Source of the DNA: Roseiarcus sp963822215
GTDB taxonomy: Bacteria > Pseudomonadota > Alphaproteobacteria > Rhizobiales > Beijerinckiaceae
DNA length: 64,000 bases
Direction of reading: 5' to 3'
Assembly: GCA_963822215.1 (NCBI GenBank)
Contig: CAWGGX010000004.1
Span: forward strand, 558,001-622,000
The translations under genes and the position numbers were made by a program. The notes beneath the pieces are model-generated. The model had not been told where the DNA came from. It saw nothing but the letters and a program-made list of their open reading frames with translations, and ran no database searches. Positions 27,361 to 36,956 of the stretch are shown piece by piece; the first letter of the stretch is position 1, and the number at the start of each line of letters is the position of its first letter.

Positions 27361-29064
27361 TCATTGGGGTTGTGGCACAACGGACGCGCCGGACCCGCTG
27401 GAACCCTGATCGATGGTCGAGGGCGAGCCGTTCGTCCCGGATCCGCCCGAACCGCCGTTCGGCGGCGTCGGCCCGACCGCCACGGCGTCCAGAAAATCGT
27501 CGCTCGGATCCCCGTGAGGGACCGGCGATCCCGCCGCCTGTTGCAGGGATCGGATCGGGACGTATTCGAAAGCGCCAAGCGCGCAATGGCCGCCCAGGCC
27601 GCGGCTCTGAAAGAGCAGGTCAACGCCGTCGACCGGGTCCCCGGCGCAAGCGGCCGTGTCGCCCGCGGTCTCGACCGGACTCGCCGGCGCCGGAAAGAAC
27701 ATCGCGTCGAGATACGCGTCTCCGGTCGGGGAGCCAGGACACGTGCCGTCGCTCTGGAGATTGGGTCCAACGAAGCTGCCCGCGAGCTGATTAGCGCAGT
27801 CGCTCGGCTCGTTGCCCGCGAGAATCGCGTTCGTCACTCGTGTTCCGGCGCCGCCGGCGATCCCGACCGCCATGTTGGCGGCGATGGTTGTGTTGACTAT
27901 GGTCAGCCGACCCCCCTCGAACACGCCTGAGCGACCTTTGTTGCGCACGGCCAAGCTGTTGGCGACGACGGCGCCGGCGTTATCGGACACGCTGATCGCG
28001 GCCCCTTTTCCCGAGGCGGCGTTGCCGCTGAAAAGCGCATGGGTGATGCTCGCGACGCCGCCGGAGACGCTGACCGCGCCTCCGTCGCCGGACGCGATAT
28101 TGCCGACGAAGAGGTCCCCGATCGATTGCCAGGTCGCGCCGTTCGCGAGCTCTGCGACCACGGCGCCTCCATTTGCGGCCTGGTTCTGGGTGAACCGATT
28201 ATAGGCGGTGACTAGCAGCACAGGCTGCCTCGGCGCCGGACCAGCGCCGGGATGGGACGGCCCCAAGTGGGTGTTTGACGCATTTGCAAACGAAATCGCC
28301 CCGCCTGCGTTGTTGGAGAACGTGTTGTCGCGAATGGTGACGGTCAGAGGCGCGACCGATCTGCCCGCGGTAGAAACTTGGATTGCGTTCCCCAGAATGC
28401 TCATGAACGAAGAGGCCCGGATTTCCACCGGCTTGGTCGGAAGATCGACGGTCACCGCCGCGTCCATCACCGAAAACGTGCTGTTGACGATATTGCCGGC
28501 GGACAATCGGAGGCCGGAACCGCCGACGAATCGGCTGTTTTCGATATCGGCGTCGGCGCCAGCAACGGCGTAGCCCGAAGGCGTATCCAAGTTCGAGTTC
28601 CGAACCGTCATGCGCCCGGCCGCGGCGAACGGGAACGGCGCCGCATCGGTCGTTATGCTGTCCAGCGTGAGGTCGGCGCTGGTTTGGACGATCCCCGCCG
28701 GACCCAGCAGTCCCGTGTCGACGCCTGGGTGTCGCGGGTTGACGAAGCTGCGCAGTGTCAGCCCATTCAAGCTCACGCTGTTTTGCCCGGCGTCCAGTAG
28801 GGGGCCGACGAGGCCGTTCCCGTCGAGCGTCAACGATCCGGCGCCGTCGATCGTCGTTGCCGCAGTGAGGCGGTAAATCTTTGTAACGCGCAAAACGGTC
28901 GATGGCGGGCACAGGAATCGAATGATTCCGCCCGCTGCGAGGGCGTTCGAAAGATTCACCCCCGCTCCGAGCTGACCGTCCGTCGCGCAAAGCGTCACTG
29001 TCGCATCGGCGCAGGCCCGGGTCGCGACCAGCGAAAATGCTGCAATGGCTATCCAGTGTCTCAC
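27361..29064 (-). CDS. Secreted right-handed beta-helix protein with choice-of-anchor-Q-like end
   Basis: A 567-aa protein with a signal peptide (MRHWIAIAAFSLVATRACA). The body consists of Asn/Gly-rich repeats such as VTIRDNTFSNNAGGAISFAN, FVGNIASGDGGAVSVSGG and LTIVNTTIAANMAVGIAGGA, typical of parallel beta-helix polymorphic surface proteins. The stretch LLFQSRGLGGHCALGAFEY resembles the conserved end of choice-of-anchor-Q proteins. A Gly/Ser/Pro-rich tail of about 50 residues follows, without an LPXTG or autotransporter barrel. The start overlaps the 849-aa gene (ATGA, 29061-29064). Probably a surface or exported adhesin- or lyase-like protein. Confidence 0.8.
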   Translation of the reverse strand: MRHWIAIAAFSLVATRACADATVTLCATDGQLGAGVNLSNALAAGGIIRFLCPPSTVLRVTKIYRLTAATTIDGAGSLTLDGNGLVGPLLDAGQNSVSLNGLTLRSFVNPRHPGVDTGLLGPAGIVQTSADLTLDSITTDAAPFPFAAAGRMTVRNSNLDTPSGYAVAGADADIENSRFVGGSGLRLSAGNIVNSTFSVMDAAVTVDLPTKPVEIRASSFMSILGNAIQVSTAGRSVAPLTVTIRDNTFSNNAGGAISFANASNTHLGPSHPGAGPAPRQPVLLVTAYNRFTQNQAANGGAVVAELANGATWQSIGDLFVGNIASGDGGAVSVSGGVASITHALFSGNAASGKGAAISVSDNAGAVVANSLAVRNKGRSGVFEGGRLTIVNTTIAANMAVGIAGGAGTRVTNAILAGNEPSDCANQLAGSFVGPNLQSDGTCPGSPTGDAYLDAMFFPAPASPVETAGDTAACAGDPVDGVDLLFQSRGLGGHCALGAFEYVPIRSLQQAAGSPVPHGDPSDDFLDAVAVGPTPPNGGSGGSGTNGSPSTIDQGSSGSGASVVPQPQ

Positions 29065-31610
29065 TGGAGGCTCCGTTTCGGATGCTGATAATCGGTGAAG
29101 TCGATCGTGATCGTGCCGCCCTTGCCGGTGATCGTCGCCCGTCCCTGGCCGTCAGAATTGAGGAGGTCGCCCGCCGTCGCCCACGCCGGCGGCGATGCGC
29201 CGTTGATTGCGGTCACCTCCGGCTTGTCCTGCTTCAGCGTGAAATCGATGCGCCGCCCGTCGAACGTGATGTAGGTCGCATTTCCGTCTGCGTCGGGCGC
29301 GACCGCCGTCAACGCCGCCGTCCGGTCCGCGACAAAATTGGCGAACACGGGATCGTCGCTCGGCATTGCGTTTGCGGCATCGACGACTTCGACAACTCCC
29401 CAACGCTGTCCGGCGTCGCAGAACGTCCCGAGACATGGCCAGGCCAGGAACGCCATGAAGAAATGAGGCCCCGGATTGTCCGGGAAGCACGTCTTCGAGT
29501 TCACAAAAAAAGTCGTGGCGTCCGGCGCTAGGAGGCAAGTCCCGAATTTGATCGGCCACTGGGGCGCGATCCCGCAGGCAAAATTCGCCGCGACGCAGAG
29601 ATTGTCGGTCCGCTTGTCCCGCACGCCGACCCCGTCGAACCTGAAGATGTCGCCGATAAAGTTTCCAGCGATCGTTGGAATGATGGCGGTCCGGTTGGCG
29701 ATCCCGGCGTCGTCATCGTAGATTTGGATGAGGGGCGTAAGGTTAGGGCCAAGATTGCTGAGAATATCTCCCGACAGATAGGCGTTCAGCGCTTGCGGGG
29801 TCTTGATCCCACCCTCGGTGATCGTGAACGCCGGCGATTGAAACACCTTTTCGACGCCCGCATGGCGGATGGATTGCGTCGACGCCCCACGCTCGACCGC
29901 TGCCGCGAGGATTGGCATCGGCAAACTATAGGCGCTGACCGAAGCATTGACGAGGTCGTTCAAATCATTCGGAGCAAAACCTTGAGGTAGGAACTGGTTC
30001 TGCGCGGACCCTTGCAGCAACTGGGTCTGGCCGGAAAGGACGATCGCGCGGGCGATCTCGTGGTCGGCTCCCCCGCCGACGTTGTAGAGACTTGTGGTCT
30101 GCGCATACAACGCGTCAGCGTTTTCCGAACCCGTCACACCCAAGGCTTTCGAGTCGTCGTCCTCGTTCGAGCTCCTGCGGCGGAACGGCACGATGCGCCG
30201 TCCGCGATTGGAGGTGGCGGCGAACTTCGCCTCGGAGAGATCGAGGACGATCTGAGCCGCCGTTTGCAATTCGGCGTCGCCTACGATCGGCGCAATGTCA
30301 TAGAGATTGACGATCGAATTGAGACTGTAGCGCGTGTAGATGCGCGAATTATATTCCTGAAAATCGCCCATCGTGATCGTCTGCAACTCGTGCAGGAGCC
30401 AGTCGCGAATATCGGATTGGTCCTTTTGAAGATCGTCGGTATGGCCGTAGTTCTCGTCCAGAAGCTTCTTGAGGATGGCGGCGTTGGTGAGATAGCGCGA
30501 CGTTTCTATGTTGAGGCGATGATTCTCGGTCTCGGGGATTGCCACGTCGCCGCCCGGCGATACGTCTTGCGTCAGATCGCCGTCGCCGAGCCCAAGGAGC
30601 AGCGCGCCGCCGTCGATGAGATCGCCGGAACCGATGATCTCAAACCCGACGTCGACGATGAAAAGTGAAATCAGCTCGTCAAAAATGCTTCCGAGATCAT
30701 GCAATAACGTATTGCCAGTGTTGTGCTGATCCGCGGTGTCCTCAGGAGAGCCGAGCTGGTCGCCGGCCGGGTCGTGGCAGCCGGCTATGATCGAATAGGC
30801 GGCGGGACCCAAACCGCCCCGGGCCGCAAGGAGATTCTTGAACATGAAGTCGATCGTAGACTGATCGAGGACGCCCGGCCGACGATCGGTCGGCGCAGAC
30901 AGATAAAGCAACCTGACCAGTTCGCGATCGTTCACGTCCCATTCGCCGGGCACGCCGATGCCCAGAGGAACCACACTCACGATTTGCAGGCTTTCGAGGC
31001 AGGGCAGATCGCTTGTTCCCAGTCGCTCGTACTTTTTCATCGCCATCACGGCGTCGTTGATCTGTTTCCGCATGCAATCGGGCGTCAGCGTTACGTTGAC
31101 CGTTACGGTGTATGTAGTTGGATCGGGGGTTTCGCCGGTTTCGGTTGCGCATGCGGTCAGTTCCTGCGCACGCGTTTGCGCGTACTCGACCGCAAACTGG
31201 GCCAAGGGCTCGACGGGCGCGCCGGCGCTGTTCGTCGGCACGGCGCGAATTCGTATGCCGTTGCAGACCGCTGACGGCAGATTGGAATTGATCCAGGCGA
31301 CTTTCGCGAGCAGAATGTCCGTCAGGCCTTCGCCTTCGTTGCCATATCTGTCGTGATCCGACTTCTGGGTGTTGGCCATGTCCGAACGATCTTGCGCGTA
31401 ATCCTCTTCGCGACCGCAGGCATTGGCATTGACGATGAGGCTCTGGCGCAGGCCCAGCTGAGAGGCTGCGTCCTGGGCCGTGTTCGCGGATGGGATTATG
31501 ACTGGGACCTTTACGGTGCTGGTTTGGGCGAGCGCGGGATGGCGCGGCGCGCCTAGCGGCGTCAGCGCGACCAAAAATGGGATCAAACCCGCGACGCCGA
31601 ACCGTCCCAT
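29061..31610 (-). CDS. Large secreted protein of unknown function (849 aa), first gene of the operon
   Basis: A signal peptide (MGRFGVAGLIPFLVALTPLG to ALA at residue 28) precedes a Cys-containing exported protein. Residues about 359-374 (PETENHRLNIETSRYL) followed by helix-rich sequence (DWLLHELQTITMGDFQEYNS, IVNLYDIAPIVGD, AKFAATSNRGRRIVPFRRR) recall the helical toroid domains of polysaccharide lyases and hydrolases. The last part is beta-rich. I do not recognise a named family. AGGAC lies nine bases before the ATG. It is coupled to the beta-helix gene, suggesting that the two work together outside the cell, perhaps on a polysaccharide; this is inference. Confidence 0.8.
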   Translation of the reverse strand: MGRFGVAGLIPFLVALTPLGAPRHPALAQTSTVKVPVIIPSANTAQDAASQLGLRQSLIVNANACGREEDYAQDRSDMANTQKSDHDRYGNEGEGLTDILLAKVAWINSNLPSAVCNGIRIRAVPTNSAGAPVEPLAQFAVEYAQTRAQELTACATETGETPDPTTYTVTVNVTLTPDCMRKQINDAVMAMKKYERLGTSDLPCLESLQIVSVVPLGIGVPGEWDVNDRELVRLLYLSAPTDRRPGVLDQSTIDFMFKNLLAARGGLGPAAYSIIAGCHDPAGDQLGSPEDTADQHNTGNTLLHDLGSIFDELISLFIVDVGFEIIGSGDLIDGGALLLGLGDGDLTQDVSPGGDVAIPETENHRLNIETSRYLTNAAILKKLLDENYGHTDDLQKDQSDIRDWLLHELQTITMGDFQEYNSRIYTRYSLNSIVNLYDIAPIVGDAELQTAAQIVLDLSEAKFAATSNRGRRIVPFRRRSSNEDDDSKALGVTGSENADALYAQTTSLYNVGGGADHEIARAIVLSGQTQLLQGSAQNQFLPQGFAPNDLNDLVNASVSAYSLPMPILAAAVERGASTQSIRHAGVEKVFQSPAFTITEGGIKTPQALNAYLSGDILSNLGPNLTPLIQIYDDDAGIANRTAIIPTIAGNFIGDIFRFDGVGVRDKRTDNLCVAANFACGIAPQWPIKFGTCLLAPDATTFFVNSKTCFPDNPGPHFFMAFLAWPCLGTFCDAGQRWGVVEVVDAANAMPSDDPVFANFVADRTAALTAVAPDADGNATYITFDGRRIDFTLKQDKPEVTAINGASPPAWATAGDLLNSDGQGRATITGKGGTITIDFTDYQHPKRSLQ

Positions 31611-32204
31611 TTGACGTCCTCACGACTGGAGTCCCGTCTTTTACTATTGAATCTGCGGGCTATTTCTTTCGCCGGATTGCAGGGAACCTGTTTTCTTGAG
31701 CAATTTAGCGCATATCTTCCACTGGGCAAGCGCCAAACCACGTCGACCACGAATGTCGCAAATGGGCGGAAACCGCGCTGTCGCTGTAGGTCCGCTTCCT
31801 AGCCCAATTGATGCGTCCGGAGCCACGGACCGCTAGGCCCGCTTTACTGAAGGGTTTCGGACGGCGGCCCTTTCGGACGGTCGTGCGAGACGCGGGGGCC
31901 GGCGTTTGAAAGCCTCGTAAGGAGGAAACCGCGGGGAGGAAGGGCGCTGTTTGGCCGGGCGCGCCCTATGGGGATTTGAGGATCGCCGAGGGATCGCCGA
32001 TGTGGTGGCGGGGACGGAAGGCGGTCGGTGTCATCGTCGGGAGCCGAGACGACGGGCTTCTTGTTGGGCGCGGATCGGTGCGGCGGGGATGGGCACGGCG
32101 GCTGGATAGCTTGTGCGGACGTCGTGAGGACGTCGCGTTCCGGCTCCGGCGTGGGGCTGGAGGCGAGGGGAAACGGCGCTGCAAGGCGGGACGCGCGGCG
32201 TCGG
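31611..32204. other. Promoter side of the secreted operon and outer end of the IS91 element
   Basis: The first 200 bases are less GC-rich and should hold the promoter of the 849-aa gene. From about 31880 the sequence (CGCCGGCGTTTGAAAGCCTC-type stretch, CGCGGTTTCCTCCTTACGAG on the reverse strand) looks like the non-coding end downstream of an IS91-type transposase. No gene is supported; the reverse-strand open frames here are Ser/Pro/Arg-rich shadows. Confidence 0.45.
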
Positions 32205-32498
32205 TCATGACGTGTCGATCCTGATCCGGCTTGGGGAAGGCGATCGCGCAGGGCGCGGGCCGTCGAATGTTTCGACGATGATCATCCGGCCGCCGCAACA
32301 TGGGCAGCGGCGCATAGGCGAAGCTGTTTCGGCCTGGCTGTCCGCCTCGGCGTGCGAGCGCTCGGGTGTAGCCTCGGGCGCGGCGAGCGCCTGGCGGACG
32401 CGCTCGATGTTGCGGGCTCGGACCGCGCCGGCGAAGAGGCCGTAATGGCGGATGCGGTGGAAGCCGCTGGGCAGCACGTGCAGGAGAAAGCGGCGGAT

Positions 32499-34517
32499 GT
32501 AGCGTCAGGGTAAGCCCTGGAAAGGAGGATGAACACGTGATCTGAAACCTTTCAATGCGATCCAGAGGGTTCAACTCCCTCCCGGCAAAGGCGAGCCAGC
32601 CAGCCGGAAGTGAGCCTTGCCGGGCTGACGGCAACGTCAGTCTGGAAGCGTAGGCAGCAGGTGCCGAAGCCGCGCATTAGCCTCGAAATGCTTTTCTTGT
32701 TGGAGCCTTCGCTGTCATTCGAGCGGGGGCAGCATCGACGAGACCGCCAATGGCCATGGGCTCGTCGGTCCGACCGGGGTCTTGGAGCGGGGCAGAGGCA
32801 CGGGACGGATCGCCTGGGAACCTGAGAGATCCCGCTCATGCCCACGTGAGAGCGAGCCGGCAGTTTGGGCAGCCGGCTGAACAAGTGCCCGGGGCCGGTC
32901 CTCCACCGATCTGGGAGCGCCATGCGGCGAGCACGAACACTGGAGGGATCGCGTGGTGCTCGGAAGCGAACCAATAAGCGACCGGGATTGCGCGAGCGGG
33001 AAGTCGTAGCGCCTTCATAGTACCAACCACACGCGGGGAACTGGACCCACCGGGACCCGACTGAGGGAAGGGAGGCGCCACGGGACGAGAGCCGTTGGCG
33101 AGAAACACGGGAGAAGACCTTGAGCTTCGCAAACCTGTCCACGAAACGACAACGGATAGCTGCGCTGGCAAGAGCCAAGCGCGGAGCGGCGCTTTCCACG
33201 CTGCACCACGTCATCGACCTGGAATGGATGAAGGAGGCCTGGCGGCTCACCCGCAAGGATGGTGCTCCTGGCATCGACGGCATGACGGCGGTCGACTATG
33301 CGAAGAACCTGGAGGCCAACTTGCTTGACCTTCTCGGCCGCATCAAGTCGGGCCGCTATCAGGCACCGCCAGTGCGACGGGCATATATTCCCAAGGCGGA
33401 TGGATCGCGTCGACCTCTCGGCCTTCCAACCCTCGAGGACAAGGTGGCCCAGCGGGCGATCGTCATGGTGCTGGAGGCCGTTTACGAGCAAGACTTCCTT
33501 ACCTGCTCCTACGGCTTCCGGCCGGGACGGTCGGCGCATCAAGCCCTGCAAGATCTTCGCACGGGCTTCATGAGCCACGGACTGCGCTGGGTGTTGGACA
33601 TCGACATCGTCAAGTATTTCGACTCGATTCCACACTCGCACCTGCGCGACTTTCTTGACAGACGGGTCACGGATGGTGTGATCCGAAGGATGATCGACAA
33701 ATGGCTGAAGGCAGGAGTCCTGGAAGATGGGCTTCTGCGCCATGCGACCGAAGGCTCCCCGCAGGGCGGCGTGATCTCACCGATTCTCTCAAACATCTTC
33801 CTGCATCACGTGCTGGATGAATGGTTCGAGAGCGAGGTGCGTTCACGGCTCGCAGGGAACAGCGCCCTTGTCCGATTCGCCGACGATGCCGTTATGGCGT
33901 TCGCGTACTTCCGCGACGCCAAGCGAGTCCTCCGCGTTCTGGGCAAGCGGCTTCATCGGTATGGGCTAACGCTGCATCCCGAGAAGACTCGGTTCGTCGA
34001 TTTTCGCTTCAACAACTCGGATGGGTCTCCTCCGGAGACGGAGGGAACCTCGTTCACTTTTCTCGGCTTTTGCCACGTATGGGGCAAGACCAGGAGGGGT
34101 GGCAAAGCGGTGCGGCAAGTGACGGCGAAGAACCGCTACGCCCGCGCCCTGGCGGCGGTCACCGACTGGTGCCGGACCAACCGGCATCGGCCGATCAAGG
34201 ATCAGCACGCCCATTTGAGCGCGATGATGCGAGGCCACTACGCCTACTACGGCGTCTCTGGCAACTATCGACGACTGAGCTGGTATGCCAACGAGGTCGC
34301 GAGCATCTGGAAGAAATGGCTATCGCGACGAGACCGCCGCAAACGGTTCCTCTGGAGCCGCTTTAGCGATCTATTGAAACGATATCCATTGCCAGCGGCT
34401 CGGATTGTCCATCGCTACACCACCATGAGCGAAGCACGCCCGTGAAGAACCGGATGCGGGAATTCTGCACGTCCGGGTCTGCGAGGGGTGAGGACAGCAA
34501 TGTCCTCACCTACTCGG
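32499..34517 (+). mobile_element. Group II intron 1, inserted antisense in the IS91 transposase
   Basis: About 2.02 kb. Its limits come from restoring the transposase frame, so they are good to a few bases. The 5' part (32499-33119) is structured non-coding RNA (domains I-IV before the ORF). The ORF at 33120-34445 encodes the maturase. The 3' end shows a domain-V-like hairpin (AACCGGATGCGGGAATTCTG, then CACGTCCGGGTC) and domain VI before CCTACTCGG. The third intron nearby ends with the same CCTACTCGG. Confidence 0.88.
33120..34445 (+). CDS. ltrA: Group II intron reverse transcriptase/maturase
   Basis: A 441-aa protein from a TTG start preceded by GGGAG. Reverse transcriptase blocks are visible: GAPGIDGMTAVDYA, YIPKADGSRRPLGLPTLEDK, CSYGFRPGRSAHQAL, DIVKYFDSIPH, SPQGGVISPILSNIFLHHVL and the catalytic VRFADDAVMAF (FADD). 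The maturase domain ends RRLSWYANEVASIWKKWLSR. No HNH endonuclease domain follows, so mobility would rely on an endonuclease-independent route. The gene is intact. Confidence 0.95.
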   Translation: MSFANLSTKRQRIAALARAKRGAALSTLHHVIDLEWMKEAWRLTRKDGAPGIDGMTAVDYAKNLEANLLDLLGRIKSGRYQAPPVRRAYIPKADGSRRPLGLPTLEDKVAQRAIVMVLEAVYEQDFLTCSYGFRPGRSAHQALQDLRTGFMSHGLRWVLDIDIVKYFDSIPHSHLRDFLDRRVTDGVIRRMIDKWLKAGVLEDGLLRHATEGSPQGGVISPILSNIFLHHVLDEWFESEVRSRLAGNSALVRFADDAVMAFAYFRDAKRVLRVLGKRLHRYGLTLHPEKTRFVDFRFNNSDGSPPETEGTSFTFLGFCHVWGKTRRGGKAVRQVTAKNRYARALAAVTDWCRTNRHRPIKDQHAHLSAMMRGHYAYYGVSGNYRRLSWYANEVASIWKKWLSRRDRRKRFLWSRFSDLLKRYPLPAARIVHRYTTMSEARP

Positions 34518-35442
34518 CAACTCGACGGCGTCGAGCGTCATGGTCTTGAGCCGGTCGCGGCCTTTGATCCGGTAGTCTTTCCATTTGAAGGTGACGCCCT
34601 TTTCGTCGAGCGCGATGAGCCGGGAGTTCGAGATGGCGACCCGGTGGGTGTAGCGGGCGAGATAGGCGAGCACGGCCTTGGGTCCGGCGAAGGGTCGCTT
34701 GGCGAAGACGACCCATTCGCAGTAGCGCAACGGCGCGAGCGCGGCGGCGAAGGCGCGGCGGTCGGCGAGCGGCGCCAGATCGCCGAAGAAAGCCAGTCGG
34801 CCGGCCTCATGGAGGTCCGCGAGCCCTTCGAGGAAGAGGCGGCGGAACAGGCGTGACAGCACGCGCACCGGCAGGAAGAAGCCGGGCTTGCAGGCGATCC
34901 AGCGCGACCCGTCCGGCGACAGGCCGCCGCCTGGGACGATGACGTGGACGTGCGGATGATGGGTCAGCGCCGAAGCCCAGGTGTGGAGGACGGCGGTGAG
35001 GCCGATGCGGGCGCCCAGATGCTTCGGGTCGGCGGCAATGGTGGTCAGCGTTTCGGCGGCGGTCCGGAACAGGCAGTCGTAGACGGCGGCCTTGTTGTGG
35101 AACGCGATGGCGCCGATCGCAGCCGGCAGGGTAAAGACGACGTGGTAGTAGGGAACCGGCAGAAGCTCCGCCTCGCGTTCGGCCAGCCATTGTCTTGCCG
35201 CCGCGCCCTGACACTTCGGGCAGTGGCGGTTGCGGCAGGAATTGTAGGCGACGCGTTCGTGCGCGCAGTCCTCGCAGCGCTCGACATGGCCGCCGAGCGC
35301 GGCAGTGCGGCAGGTCTCGATCGCCGACATGACCTTCAACTGGGCGAGGCTCGCATGACCGGCGTTGGCCTTGCGCCATGCCGCCCCGTGGGCGCGAAAG
35401 ACGTCGGCGATCTCGAAGCGAGGCCGCGCCACGCGGCCTCGC

Positions 35443-36327
35443 TCAGGCGGGCGGCGTTCGCTTCGCCAGGTTGACGCCGAGCCGCTCGAGCGGGCTCTTG
35501 ACGTCGCGGATCGTGTTGACGGCGACCTGGGTGTAGAGTGCGGTCGTCTCGAGCTTGGCGTGGCCGAGCAACACCTGGATCACCCGGATATCGACGTCCT
35601 GCTCGAGCAGATGCGTGGCGAACCCCCGGGCTGTGACCCGGGGGGTATGCGGCGACACGCGCTTGGATATCCCCGCCAGGGTCTTGGCGGCGTGCACGGC
35701 GCGATTGAGCTGACGGGCGGTGATCGGGTTGACCGGGTTTTGGCCGGGGAACAGCCAGGCCCGCGGCCGCGCCGCATGCCACCATGCGCGCAAGAGTTCG
35801 AGCAGTTGCGGCGACAGCATCACATCGCGATCCCGCTGTCCCTTGCCCTGCTCGACCCGGAGCGTCATGCGCTGGCTGTCGATGTCGGACACCTTCAGGT
35901 GCGCGACCTCGGACACCCGAAGGCCCGCACCGTAGGCGACGCTGAGCGCGGCCTTGTACTTCAGACCCGGCGCGGCTTCGAGCAGGAGCGCCACCTCTTC
36001 CTGACTGAGCACGATCGGCGCCTTGCGCGGCTTGTTCACGATCGTCAGAGGACGAACGAGGTCTGGCCGTTCGAGCGTCACAGTGAAGAAGAACCGAAGC
36101 GCGGCGACGGCGGCGTTGATCGAGCCCGGGCTGATCTGCTGCTGCGCCAGATGCAACTGAAAGCGGCGAAGGTCCTCTTTCGTCGCCGTATCGGGCGACC
36201 GGCCGAGGAAGGCCGCAAAGGTTCTGACGTGCCGGACGTAGTCTTTCTGCACCTTCTCCTTGAACCGCCGCGCCGTCATGTCGTCGATCATGCGCTGACG
36301 CAGCCGGCTGATAGGCTTGTCGGACAT
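35443..36327 (-). CDS. Tyrosine recombinase of the IS91 element, with a palindromic insertion at the active site
   Basis: A 294-aa XerC/D-like protein: N-terminal SAM-like domain, catalytic Arg in GAGLRVSEV, then SPHTPR, LLGHAKLETT and the nucleophile Tyr in TTALYTQV. Relatives read HTLRHSFATHLLE; here the segment is HTPRVTARGFATHLLE, about three residues longer. The extra bases lie in a perfect 22-bp palindrome at 35623-35644. The frame is kept and the H..R and Tyr residues survive, but the RH pair is lost, so activity is doubtful. Confidence 0.88.
   Translation of the reverse strand: MSDKPISRLRQRMIDDMTARRFKEKVQKDYVRHVRTFAAFLGRSPDTATKEDLRRFQLHLAQQQISPGSINAAVAALRFFFTVTLERPDLVRPLTIVNKPRKAPIVLSQEEVALLLEAAPGLKYKAALSVAYGAGLRVSEVAHLKVSDIDSQRMTLRVEQGKGQRDRDVMLSPQLLELLRAWWHAARPRAWLFPGQNPVNPITARQLNRAVHAAKTLAGISKRVSPHTPRVTARGFATHLLEQDVDIRVIQVLLGHAKLETTALYTQVAVNTIRDVKSPLERLGVNLAKRTPPA
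35623..35644. repeat. 22-bp GC palindrome inside the recombinase gene
   Basis: Arms CCCCCGGG and CCCGGGGG flank a six-base centre. The same arms and spacing occur at 37322-37343 inside the second maturase gene. At 7212-7244 they occur with a 17-base centre between genes. Confidence 0.85.
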
Positions 36328-36956
36328 CGCGAAAGCTCCTGTCTCCCATGGGGTTGAACCCCACGATTTTGAGACAGTCCGGCCGCCGCGTTCCTCCTCA
36401 GTTCAATGGCAGCCTCATCCCTCGCCGCCGCCCCTACCGCGCGAGCGGTTTAGTCCTTACGTGTGCGCCGTGAGAAGGCGGCGCTTTCCAGTGGGTGCAA
36501 GGCCCACCCGGCGAACGCTCCAGCCGGAAGCAACCGGAGCAGTCATGGAGGTGACGAAATGGCTGAAGCCTTCGGTGTAGCAGGTCACATATAGGTGACG
36601 GCGCGGGTGTGCGGGCCGCAACGCGATTGAACGCCGAGCAAGCCTCGAAAATGCCGATGTGCAGGTCGACCCGACGACGTTTTCGGGGAAGGCTGACACG
36701 GCTGGGTGAGAAGAGCGAAGACGACGCCCAGTCGCTGCACCGGGGTAGTGGCGGCAGCACGTACACAAGGAAGGTGCGCGCAACACGGGAAGCCCCACGG
36801 CGTGGTCAGGGATGACCAACCGGACGCCCGCGAGGGATGGGCCGGGCGCTACGGGGTGGCGGAGAGGTTCGGAGTACCGCGGAAGCCGGGTAACGCCGGG
36901 GGAGGGAAGGGACCTCAGTTCAAGACAGACGCAACACGTGGTGAAGGACCTGGAGA

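Larger units (their letters stand above)
32205..35432 (-). pseudogene. tnpA: IS91-family HUH transposase, split by the intron
   Basis: The N-terminal part (34518-35432) has the zinc region CRNRHCPKCQG, the HUH motif THHPHVHVIVPGGG and the catalytic Tyr region YLARYTHRVAISNSR, and stops shortly after LDAVEL. The C-terminal part (32205-32498) resumes with IRRFLLHVLPSGFHRIRHYG, GLFAGAVRARN and CPCCGGRMIIVE. Removing 32499-34517 joins ...DAVEL to IRRF as in intact relatives. The intron is antisense to the gene, so it cannot be spliced from the transposase mRNA; the gene is inactive. Confidence 0.88.
31880..36420 (-). mobile_element. IS91-family element with tyrosine recombinase, interrupted by a group II intron (ends approximate)
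   Basis: The element carries a tyrosine recombinase gene (35443-36327) and an HUH transposase gene (32205-32498 plus 34518-35432) in the same orientation. This pairing is known in IS91 subgroups. A 2-kb group II intron in the opposite orientation splits the transposase. The outer ends are estimated only from where coding and element-like sequence stops. IS91 elements lack inverted repeats and target duplications, so precise boundaries cannot be set without other copies. Confidence 0.7.

Noticed and set aside
31966..32634. A 222-codon reverse frame at the end of the IS91 element
   Set aside because: Its Ser/Pro/Arg-rich translation is a shadow of the true transposase C-terminal frame and of intron sequence.
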